In this document: piece by piece, positions 1-5,181 of the stretch | Layout: each line of letters begins with the position of its first letter | Numbering within the stretch: position 1 is the stretch's first letter | From: Pseudomonadota bacterium | GTDB taxonomy: Bacteria; Pseudomonadota; Gammaproteobacteria; Acidiferrobacterales; Acidiferrobacteraceae | Direction: 5' to 3' | Length of the DNA: 5,181 bases | Assembly: GCA_021795255.1 (NCBI GenBank) | Contig: JAJYPQ010000327.1 | Span: 1-5,181, forward strand | The notes under the pieces: generated by a model | What the model was told of the DNA's origin: nothing | Seen by the model: the letters and a program-made list of their open reading frames with translations, nothing else | The model's database searches: none | Made by a program: the position numbers and the translations under genes

Positions 1-1760
1 TTTATCGGCAACCAGGACACCGCGGCCGTGGGCCCCGCATTGTAAGCCGCGGTGGCGACCGGCTCCTCGTTGCGCGCACGAATCAGAACATCAGCCAGGT
101 AGCGCGTCCCCACATCGACGTTGTTGTCGACGTCGATGAGATCCCGATCGCCGGTAATGGCGAGATGGATCTCACGCGCGGTGATAAACCCGGTCTGCGG
201 CATCAACTGCATGAGACCCAGCGCGCCGACATCAGAGCGAGCATCGAAAATAAAGGCGCTTTCCTGGCGAATAATTCCGTAAACCCACGCCGGATCGATA
301 TCGTTCAATCGGGCATCGGCCTCGATGAGAGGCTTATAGAGCAGAGGAAAACGAATCGCCAAAGCATGCACGGCATCGGTCCCGGCGATGGTTAGGATCG
401 CGCAATCGCGCCAACCCCAACGCGAGGCCAGCAAGGCGGCCGCCTCGATATCTTGCTCCGAAAGCCCGTGTAAGGCGGCGAACCAGAGCGCCCGCGCCTC
501 GCGGTGCTGGTGCAGACGATAGAGTTCGTGCGCCATCCTGACCTCGGGCCGCTCGGCTACCGATCGCAGCACACTTGTAGGCTCGCGCAAAGGTATGTTC
601 GGGATGTGGTAAGGAAGACCCAGACGACCGGCCGCCAAGAAACCGTAATACCCGAAATGACCGGCTAAGTGCTTCATAATCCGCAACGAGGCCTGCTTAT
701 GACCGGTATTGGCGAGCGCCCGGGCTCGCCAATACCGCCATTCGTTCTGTTGACGCCAAGCCGGTGGCAGCGCGTCGATAAACATCAGGACATCAGTCCA
801 GTTCCGTTCACGCAAAGCCTCACGGACCCGCCACCGACGCAGCCGCCCGTCGCCGTGGCCGGGCACCGCTTGCGACAACCACAACAAGGCCTGCGGCAAA
901 TGGTCCTCGGCACCAATAATCCCAAGCCCCCTTAACACGAAGTTGTTATCCTCGCCGAGAACCGGCTCTTGCTGGCGCAGGCGCCTCCAAAGGGCCATGG
1001 CAAGGGTCGGACTGCGGTAACCCAAGGACACGACCCCGGCGCGGACAATGTGGCGGGCGCGGCGCGTGACCAAAGGGTAAGAAAGATGGGCCAAAACATG
1101 AGCCGGGTGCGCCTGCATAGCAAGCCAGCGATGCGCCCACAGCGCATGCGCGGGCGACAGGGTCGGCAAGAGCCGCTTCAGCAAAGAACCATTGCCGGCG
1201 CGCATAGCAAGCCGTGCCCGGTGCCATATATTCGCTTCGGTCGCGCCGCCCGCGCGGAGCCATTTCGCCGCGACCGTGCGACAACTCCGAGGCAAGGACT
1301 CCCCGGTAAGCCAAACGGGCTGCATCGCCGCGGCGATCGGCTGGCCGAGATGGGCCCTTGCCGCCAGATCGTCGCAATGAAGTGCGACATGGGCGTTGAG
1401 ATCGCGAGTATAGAACCGAACGTAAGCCTTATCACGATGGTGACGCGCCAAAAATCGTAACCAGGTCCGTCTCAGTTTTGCGGTGACGGGAAGCTCGGGA
1501 TACTGTTTGAGGAACGCAGCGACCGCCGCTGGCTTATCATGACGCATACGCTCCATCAAGTCATGATAGCGCAGATAGGGGCGGACAATGTAGCCGCGCT
1601 CTTCGCCATAAAGGAGCTTAAAGCGCCCGTAATGACCCTCGTGCAAGGCCTCGAGGGCCTGCGCATAGCGCGCACGATCAAGGCTTACCGAGGCCGCATG
1701 AACGACGCTCGAGAGCGCCAAGGTAAGAACCAGAACAAGGGATACACGCAAGGACCGCAC
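1..1760 (-). CDS. slt: Soluble lytic murein transglycosylase (Slt70 family), 3' end cut by window edge
   Basis: This periplasmic enzyme family cleaves the MurNAc-GlcNAc bond of peptidoglycan, forming 1,6-anhydromuramoyl products during wall turnover. Reading the minus strand gives 586 uninterrupted codons with no stop before the window edge. Residues 1-22 form a Sec signal peptide with a hydrophobic core and a VHA cleavage site. A long helical region follows, containing the family-typical EWRYW (from residue 340) and YYGFLAAGRLG (from 371). The SLT catalytic domain starts near 485: RQESAF carries the presumed catalytic Glu500, followed by GLMQLMPQT (515-523) and AAYNAGP (571-577). By comparison with E. 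coli Slt (about 645 residues), some 55-60 C-terminal residues lie outside the window. GTG at 1758-1760 is chosen because a TAA lies in frame four codons upstream; TTG three codons in is the alternative. The Shine-Dalgarno is weak. The gene is divergent from the dehydrogenase. Family assignment is firm; the start is less so. Confidence 0.95.
   Translation of the reverse strand, partial: MRSLRVSLVLVLTLALSSVVHAASVSLDRARYAQALEALHEGHYGRFKLLYGEERGYIVRPYLRYHDLMERMRHDKPAAVAAFLKQYPELPVTAKLRRTWLRFLARHHRDKAYVRFYTRDLNAHVALHCDDLAARAHLGQPIAAAMQPVWLTGESLPRSCRTVAAKWLRAGGATEANIWHRARLAMRAGNGSLLKRLLPTLSPAHALWAHRWLAMQAHPAHVLAHLSYPLVTRRARHIVRAGVVSLGYRSPTLAMALWRRLRQQEPVLGEDNNFVLRGLGIIGAEDHLPQALLWLSQAVPGHGDGRLRRWRVREALRERNWTDVLMFIDALPPAWRQQNEWRYWRARALANTGHKQASLRIMKHLAGHFGYYGFLAAGRLGLPYHIPNIPLREPTSVLRSVAERPEVRMAHELYRLHQHREARALWFAALHGLSEQDIEAAALLASRWGWRDCAILTIAGTDAVHALAIRFPLLYKPLIEADARLNDIDPAWVYGIIRQESAFIFDARSDVGALGLMQLMPQTGFITAREIHLAITGDRDLIDVDNNVDVGTRYLADVLIRARNEEPVATAAYNAGPTAAVSWLPI
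704..737. repeat. Perfect 14-bp-arm palindrome inside slt
   Basis: The left arm (704-717) and right arm (724-737) are exact reverse complements, with a 6-nt GC-only loop (718-723). The palindrome lies wholly within the transglycosylase coding region and encodes part of the conserved EWRYW-containing helix, so it is not an obvious insertion. No T-tract follows on either strand, which argues against an intrinsic terminator. Confidence 0.85.
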
Positions 1761-1779
1761 TCGTCTATTTTATGAAAAT

Positions 1780-1808
1780 ACTATACTTCAGGCGACCACG
1801 TCTCGCAA
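1780..1808 (-). promoter_or_regulatory. Possible sigma70-type promoter for slt
   Basis: On the minus strand, TTGCGA (1803-1808) and TATAGT (1780-1785) are separated by 17 nt, matching the -35 consensus at 4 of 6 and the -10 consensus at 5 of 6 positions. The expected start lies a few bases further on, leaving a leader of only about a dozen bases before the GTG. The -35 element overlaps the Shine-Dalgarno of the divergent dehydrogenase. A second -10-like TAAAAT lies at 1767-1772. This is a sequence-match call only. Confidence 0.4.
1782..1787 (+). promoter_or_regulatory. Possible -10 element for the dehydrogenase gene
   Basis: TATACT on the plus strand lies 31 nt before the dehydrogenase ATG and matches the -10 consensus at 5 of 6 positions. 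The sequence 17 nt upstream (1759-1764) is a poor -35. It overlaps the minus-strand -10-like site, so the two divergent genes may share one AT-rich core. Confidence 0.3.
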
Positions 1809-1812
1809 AGGA
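1807..1812 (+). promoter_or_regulatory. Ribosome binding site of the aldehyde dehydrogenase
   Basis: AAAGGA ends 6 nt before the ATG at 1819. It is a good Shine-Dalgarno at normal spacing and supports this start over any internal one. Confidence 0.75.
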
Positions 1813-1818
1813 TCCGTC

Positions 1819-3189
1819 ATGGCATTCGACAGTGTAAACCCGGCAACCGATGAAAGGCTAGCAAGCTATCCGGAAAGCTCACTCGCAGACCAGGAAAACG
1901 CCCTTTCTCTAGCAACGGGCGCCGCTAAGAAATGGCGCGAACAGAGCCTGAAAGAACGCGGCGCACTGCTTACGCGGGTAGCCGAGGTCTTGCGCCACGG
2001 ACGGAATCAGTATGCGCGACTAATCACAAGTGAGGTCGGAAAACCCATCTCCGAGGCGCGCGGGGAAGTCGAAAAGTGTGCTTGGGTCTGCGACTACTAC
2101 GCGCAGCACGGTGAACGTTTGCTGCAAGACGAAGAAGTCGCGGTAGAGGGCGCCCGCGCCAAAGTCGCGTTCTTGCCGCTTGGCACCGTGCTCGCCATCA
2201 TGCCCTGGAATTTTCCGTTCTGGCAGGTCTTTCGGTTTGCCAGTGCCGCCCTGACCGCCGGTAACGCGGCGATCTTGAAGCATGCCGCGAACGTTCCGCA
2301 ATGCGCGTTGGCCATAGCAGAAATTTTTCAAAAGGCCGATGCCCCCGAAGGTCTTTTCCAAAGTCTTCTCATTCGCTCCTCCTCGGTCGCAGCTTTGATC
2401 GAAGACCCGCGCATCCATGCCGTCACCCTAACGGGTAGCGAGGCAGCCGGTCGCCAGGTGGCCGCTACCGCCGGGCGGGCGTTGAAAAAAACGGTCCTGG
2501 AACTCGGCGGCTCGGATGCCTTCATCGTCCTCGGCAACGCCCACCTCGAACAGGCCGCCGAGGCTGCGGTCGCCTCACGCTACCAGAACGCCGGGCAGAG
2601 TTGCATTGCCGCAAAGCGGTTCATTTTGGTGGACTCCATAGCTGAGACATTCCTGAGACTTTTTGAGGACCGACTAAAGAGACTGGTTTGCGGCGACCCA
2701 AGTGATGAGGCTACGCAAATGGGTCCGCTTGCCCGCCGCGACCTCAGGACCGCGCTTCACGCTCAGGTCGCAGACAGCATCGCTCAAGGTGCCGTGGCCC
2801 GCCTCGGCTGCACCATCCCGAAAGGGCCCGGCAGTTATTACCCCCCCTCGATTCTCGATCAAGTGCGTCCGGGAATGCGCGCCTACGAGGAGGAGATCTT
2901 TGGACCCGTCGCTATCATTCTTCGTGCCAAAGACACGGAAGACGCCATCCGCCAGGCAAACGACAACCGTTACGGCCTAGGGTCGAGCCTCTGGACGCGG
3001 GACCTCGAGCTCGCGGAACGGATAGCGCGCCGCCTGGAATCGGGGTCGACGTTCATCAACGCCATGGTAAAGAGCGATCCGCGGCTACCGTTTGGGGGAA
3101 TCAAGGCCTCGGGCTACGGACGGGAGCTGGCCATCTACGGTCTCAGAGAGTTTCTGAACATCAAAACCCTCTGGATTGCGCCCAGCTAG
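1819..3189 (+). CDS. NAD(P)-dependent succinate-semialdehyde dehydrogenase, Sad/YneI-like
   Basis: This is a complete 456-residue cytosolic aldehyde dehydrogenase, close in length and sequence to E. coli Sad/YneI (462 residues, recalled), which oxidises succinate semialdehyde to succinate. Visible features in order: the Rossmann-side PWNFPFWQ motif with Asn131 of the oxyanion hole; LKHAANV around Lys154, where most family members read KP but the Sad branch has KHA; TGS (205-207); ELGGSD with the general base Glu228; YQNAGQSCIAAKRF with the nucleophile Cys262; EEEIFGP with Glu359; and PFGGIKASGYGRE (424-436). All catalytic residues are present, so it should be active. The ATG is fixed by AAAGGA 6 nt upstream. 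It stands alone: no aminotransferase, transporter or regulator adjoins it here, so the substrate is inferred from subfamily similarity. Another short-chain or aromatic aldehyde is possible. A terminator-like hairpin follows the stop. Confidence 0.93.
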   Translation: MAFDSVNPATDERLASYPESSLADQENALSLATGAAKKWREQSLKERGALLTRVAEVLRHGRNQYARLITSEVGKPISEARGEVEKCAWVCDYYAQHGERLLQDEEVAVEGARAKVAFLPLGTVLAIMPWNFPFWQVFRFASAALTAGNAAILKHAANVPQCALAIAEIFQKADAPEGLFQSLLIRSSSVAALIEDPRIHAVTLTGSEAAGRQVAATAGRALKKTVLELGGSDAFIVLGNAHLEQAAEAAVASRYQNAGQSCIAAKRFILVDSIAETFLRLFEDRLKRLVCGDPSDEATQMGPLARRDLRTALHAQVADSIAQGAVARLGCTIPKGPGSYYPPSILDQVRPGMRAYEEEIFGPVAIILRAKDTEDAIRQANDNRYGLGSSLWTRDLELAERIARRLESGSTFINAMVKSDPRLPFGGIKASGYGRELAIYGLREFLNIKTLWIAPS

Positions 3190-3191
3190 CG

Positions 3192-3235
3192 CGGCTACCT
3201 GGGCTGCCAAGAATGGGGAATTTGTAGCCGTTTTT
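3192..3235 (+). terminator. Terminator-like hairpin after the dehydrogenase gene
   Basis: CGGCTAC (3192-3198) pairs exactly with GTAGCCG (3224-3230), and a run of five T (3231-3235) follows directly. The stem begins 3 nt after the TAG stop. The 25-nt loop is longer than usual for an intrinsic terminator, which lowers confidence, but position, GC stem and T-run fit termination of the plus-strand gene before the convergent gene. Confidence 0.55.
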
Positions 3236-3251
3236 GTAAGCCCTGGCCGAA

Positions 3252-3273
3252 CCGCCAAGCCGCCTTTGGCGGC
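3252..3273. repeat. GC-rich hairpin in the convergent intergenic gap
   Basis: GCCGCC (3259-3264), a TTT loop and GGCGGC (3268-3273) form a compact 6-bp hairpin. An alternative fold pairs CCGCCAA (3252-3258) with TTGGCGG (3266-3272). It lies 22 nt past the stop of the minus-strand barrel gene. Neither strand has a T-tract right after it, so it may protect a transcript end or aid termination, but it is not a standard terminator. Confidence 0.4.
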
Positions 3274-3295
3274 GGCCCCGGACTTACTCACTGGC

Positions 3296-3871
3296 TTAAA
3301 AACGGAAGAGCAGGCTTCCGCTATAGAGCTCGGTATTGTTGTTCGGGATCCGGAACTCCTGCCATTGGCCGCGAAGCGCGACGTGACGAACGAAATAGTA
3401 CTGCACGCCCGCGCCGTAATCAGGATGGGTGCCGTCATGTTGTATGGTCGTCTGGATTGGTGTGGCGGTCCGGGTCCGAAACCGCGAAGCCCCGCCTTCA
3501 ATAAATAACGAAAAGCGTGACGTAAACGGGAAACTGAGCAGGGCGTTCACGTCATAGCCGCGATCGCGAATCGTTTCCGAACCGAGAGCCGTCGAAACCG
3601 AGTCGGTACCCAAATTTTGATAACCTGCCTGAAGGGCAAAATAGCGATCAAAAGCGTAGCCCACATAGGCCTTCCAGGCCGCGTGTCCGTGGTGCACATT
3701 AACGAACGGTCCGGAAAAGCTCGAACTGACGCTACGGTTGTTAGCCCAGCCTCCGCCGGCCCCGAGGTAGAGGCCGGAGGCACGAGACCCATAATGGGCC
3801 GATGCTACAACGGGAATGCACAGGGCTGAAACGGCGATCGTCGTTTTCCAAAGCGTTTTTATTCTAGTCAT
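3296..3871 (-). CDS. Small outer-membrane beta-barrel protein (OmpA-N/OmpX-like fold)
   Basis: This 191-residue precursor starts with a Sec signal peptide (basic MTRIKTLWK, hydrophobic core, ASA cleavage site at 23-25). The mature part of about 166 residues shows alternating hydrophobic/aromatic strands: for example GLYLGAGGGW (33-42), AWKAYVGYAF (65-74), YFALQAGYQ (77-85), YDVNALLSFPF (106-116), FSLFIEGGA (120-128), YGAGVQYYF (152-160), VALRGQWQEF (164-173) and LYSGSLLFRF at the C-terminus. About eight strands and a terminal Phe, the usual recognition signal for the BAM complex, fit an eight-stranded barrel. There is no OmpA-type peptidoglycan-binding C-terminal domain, so it is a bare barrel; role and ligand cannot be told from sequence. 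A strong GGAGGA Shine-Dalgarno 8 nt upstream supports the ATG. It is convergent with the dehydrogenase and has its own 5' region, so is probably transcribed alone. Confidence 0.85.
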   Translation of the reverse strand: MTRIKTLWKTTIAVSALCIPVVASAHYGSRASGLYLGAGGGWANNRSVSSSFSGPFVNVHHGHAAWKAYVGYAFDRYFALQAGYQNLGTDSVSTALGSETIRDRGYDVNALLSFPFTSRFSLFIEGGASRFRTRTATPIQTTIQHDGTHPDYGAGVQYYFVRHVALRGQWQEFRIPNNNTELYSGSLLFRF

Positions 3872-3879
3872 AGCGTGTT

Positions 3880-3885
3880 TCCTCC
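3880..3885 (-). promoter_or_regulatory. Strong ribosome binding site of the beta-barrel gene
   Basis: GGAGGA on the minus strand lies 8 nt before the ATG (3869-3871). It is near-consensus and the strongest Shine-Dalgarno in the window, which fits an abundant envelope protein. Confidence 0.8.
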
Positions 3886-3932
3886 AATCGAACTAGGGCG
3901 ATCGAAGAAACGGCAGCGCCCGATGGCCGATA

Positions 3933-3938
3933 ATCATA
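3933..3938 (-). promoter_or_regulatory. Possible -10 element for the beta-barrel gene
   Basis: TATGAT on the minus strand matches the -10 consensus at 5 of 6 positions and lies about 60 nt upstream of the start codon. No good -35 sits at 16-18 nt spacing, so it would be a weak or activator-dependent promoter, if real. Confidence 0.3.
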
Positions 3939-4087
3939 AGAAAACCAGAAAGTGATTGCATCCGCCTTTCAGCCATGAGCCCGAAAAGGGGACAGATCGA
4001 GCGCTGTGGGGATGGGATCGATAGAAATCAAGGCCAAGCTTTTGCAGTGCAGTCAGGGAAATGGCTTTAACAATAGTCCTATGATTC

Positions 4088-4107
4088 CACATATAAACAT
4101 ATATGTG
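4088..4107. repeat. AT-rich inverted repeat, possible operator
   Basis: CACATATA (4088-4095) and TATATGTG (4100-4107) are perfect reverse complements separated by AACA. The size and symmetry fit a binding site for a dimeric helix-turn-helix regulator. It is about 220 nt upstream of the barrel gene and about 175 nt downstream of the methyltransferase stop, so no target promoter is obvious. Confidence 0.45.
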
Positions 4108-4131
4108 CACACAAGTCAGGCGGGTTGGTCG

Positions 4132-4166
4132 GTCATTCCGGCTGATCGCAAGGATCTCGCGATGAC
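4132..4166. repeat. Imperfect stem-loop element
   Basis: GTCAT (4132-4136) pairs with ATGAC (4162-4166), and two GATC tetranucleotides inside (4144-4147 and 4153-4156) can pair around a GCAAG loop. The outer GTCATTCCGGC resembles the ends of short dispersed repeats common in proteobacteria, but a copy elsewhere cannot be checked from one window. Confidence 0.3.
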
Positions 4167-4243
4167 TTTGGCGTATCTAAGCTCGCGTCGGGCAAGGCGG
4201 CAGTCCCGGTGCAAGCGGCCTGAATCGCGAGCAGGGACCAGGA

Positions 4244-4276
4244 GCGGCGTCCGGTCCTTCGCGTCCGGTTTGCCGC
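4244..4276 (-). repeat. Stem-loop with tandem repeat just past the rlmI stop
   Basis: GCGTCCGGT occurs twice (4247-4255 and 4261-4269), a 14-nt period. On the minus strand GCGGC pairs with GCCGC (4272-4276 with 4244-4248), and two CCGG blocks inside can also pair. The structure begins 7 nt after the methyltransferase stop, where a terminator or mRNA 3' stabiliser is expected. No U-tract follows, so a Rho-independent terminator is not supported. Confidence 0.35.
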
Positions 4277-4282
4277 TGTCGG

Positions 4283-5181
4283 TCAGCGATCGATGAAGGT
4301 CCTTGCCATCACGACCTTCAAGTAGGCGGTTTCCGGCATGGCCGGGTGGATCGGATGGTCAGGCCCTTGTCCGCCCTCCTCGACAAGCTGAACCGTCTGC
4401 CCAAGCCGCCGCGCCGACTCCGCGATAAGGCGCGGCAGGCTTTGGCGTTCGAGGTGATGGGAACAGGAAGCGGACAGCAGCAGGCCGTCATCAGAGAGCA
4501 GCGCCATCGCCGCTTGATTGAGGCGCTGATAAGCCGCGAGACCCGGCTCATAATCCTTGCGCCGCTTCATGAGCGCCGGGGGATCGAGAACCACAACATC
4601 AAAGCGCGCACCCTCCTCGCGCAACGCTTTCAACACCTCAAAGGCATCGCCAGGGCGCGTCGCAACGCGCCCGGCGACGCCATTTTCGGAGGCATTCTCG
4701 AGGACATAAGCTAGGGCACGCTCGGATCCATCCACGAAAGTGACGTGATCGGCACCGTGGCGCGCGGCCTGTATCCCGAACCCTCCCACATAACTGAAGA
4801 CATCGAGCACGCGCCGTCCCGAGACATACGGGAGGAGGCGCATGCGATTAGGCCGCTGGTCGTAGAACCACCCGGTCTTCTGTCCCTCTTTCAGGGACAC
4901 ATGAAATCGGCAGCTGCCTTCGTTCACCACGACCTCCGCCGGGGGTTCGCCGAGACCCGCCTCGACGTAGGACGACAAGCCTTCTCGGACCCGACTGCTG
5001 GTATCGTTACGTAACAGTATACTTGCGGGACTCAAGGTCGCCTCCAAGGCCTCGATCACCAGGGGCTTTAAGGTCTCCATACCCGCTGTCGTTATCTGCA
5101 CGACCAGCACCTCACCGTAACGATCCACGACCAGACCGGGCAGACCGTCGGCTTCGCCAAACACCAATCGATAGAAGGGCT
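4283..5181 (-). CDS. rlmI: 23S rRNA m5C methyltransferase RlmI-like, 5' end cut by window edge
   Basis: The family member in E. coli (RlmI/YccW, 396 residues, recalled) uses S-adenosylmethionine to methylate C1962 of 23S rRNA. Here 298 codons are visible before the TGA; the frame stays open to the window edge, so the N-terminal PUA domain and roughly 100 residues are missing. The first visible residues, PFYRLVFGEADGLPG, align with the linker (YRLIAGESDGLPG) of RlmI, so the TTG at 5165-5167 is an internal Leu, not a start. Numbered from that Leu, motifs are: GQKTGWFYDQR (95-105), the SAM-binding VLDVFSYVGGFG (120-131), acidic VDGSE (145-149), motif IV VLDPPA (193-198) and motif VI SASCSHH (232-238) with Cys235, the expected nucleophile. 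Motif IV lacks a Cys, as in RlmI. The C-terminal DHPIHPAMPETAYLK (270-284) matches the family end. Exact target base is inferred. Confidence 0.92.
   Translation of the reverse strand, partial: PFYRLVFGEADGLPGLVVDRYGEVLVVQITTAGMETLKPLVIEALEATLSPASILLRNDTSSRVREGLSSYVEAGLGEPPAEVVVNEGSCRFHVSLKEGQKTGWFYDQRPNRMRLLPYVSGRRVLDVFSYVGGFGIQAARHGADHVTFVDGSERALAYVLENASENGVAGRVATRPGDAFEVLKALREEGARFDVVVLDPPALMKRRKDYEPGLAAYQRLNQAAMALLSDDGLLLSASCSHHLERQSLPRLIAESARRLGQTVQLVEEGGQGPDHPIHPAMPETAYLKVVMARTFIDR

Larger units (their letters stand above)
3872..4282. other. 411-bp intergenic region without a convincing gene
   Basis: This gap lies between the start of the barrel gene and the stop of the methyltransferase gene, both on the minus strand. 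It holds the barrel gene's leader, a motif resembling those near REP-associated transposases (3984-3997), an AT-rich inverted repeat (4088-4107), an imperfect stem-loop element (4132-4166) and a short tandem repeat near the methyltransferase end (4247-4269). The middle, about 4020-4110, is visibly richer in A and T than the genes around it. The one open frame here (4006-4296, plus strand) lacks a proper Shine-Dalgarno, is Arg/Ser-rich in its second half and overlaps the methyltransferase end, so I do not call it. Confidence 0.6.

Noticed and set aside
113..138. 8-bp inverted repeat CATCGACG/CGTCGATG with a 10-nt loop in slt
   Set aside because: It is explained by the encoded symmetrical peptide DVDNNVDV, using GAC/GAT and GTC codons, within the catalytic domain.
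969..1460. Long open frames on both strands across 932-1460
   Set aside because: They are shadows of the slt frame, which alone shows a signal peptide and family motifs continuously from 1760 to the window edge.
3176..3508. Plus-strand open frame overlapping the dehydrogenase end and the barrel gene
   Set aside because: It crosses two well-supported genes and a terminator-like hairpin, has no Shine-Dalgarno and no recognisable domain.
4006..4296. Open frame on the plus strand that could encode a 96-residue protein
   Set aside because: The GTG/ATG starts lack a spaced Shine-Dalgarno, the second half is an Arg/Ser-rich string typical of untranslated GC-rich DNA, no domain is recognisable, and the end overlaps the rlmI 3' end.
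5165..5167. TTG as a start codon giving a complete 294-residue methyltransferase
   Set aside because: The frame stays open upstream to the window edge and the upstream residues PFYR continue the RlmI family alignment, so the gene is cut by the window rather than starting here.

Overview
The window reads as chromosomal DNA from a Gram-negative proteobacterium, most likely a gammaproteobacterium. It carries a periplasmic Slt70-type lytic transglycosylase, a small outer-membrane beta-barrel with a C-terminal Phe, and an RlmI-type 23S rRNA methyltransferase, all close in layout to the E. coli families. The coding regions look GC-rich. I cannot name the genus. The species-level placement is inference from recalled family sequences, not from a search.

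Layout. Positions 1-1760 (minus) hold a soluble lytic murein transglycosylase that runs off the left edge; its signal peptide, helical domains and catalytic domain are visible and only the extreme C-terminus is missing. A 58-bp divergent spacer follows. Positions 1819-3189 (plus) hold a complete Sad/YneI-like NAD(P)-dependent succinate-semialdehyde dehydrogenase with a good Shine-Dalgarno and a terminator-like hairpin after its stop. Convergent to it, 3296-3871 (minus) holds a complete small outer-membrane beta-barrel protein. A 411-bp stretch (3872-4282) has no convincing gene but contains several small signals: a strong ribosome binding site, a possible promoter, an AT-rich perfect inverted repeat and a motif resembling those around REP-associated transposases. 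Positions 4283-5181 (minus) hold the C-terminal three quarters of an RlmI-type m5C methyltransferase that runs off the right edge.

Functionally these are unlinked housekeeping genes: peptidoglycan turnover, aldehyde/4-aminobutyrate-type catabolism, an envelope protein and ribosome modification. Orientation (minus, plus, minus, minus) gives little sign of an operon. I see no CRISPR array, tRNA, rRNA, intact insertion sequence or defence system, and no convincing undescribed system. The most notable unexplained structures are a perfect 14-bp-arm palindrome inside the transglycosylase gene and the small repeats in the 3872-4282 spacer.
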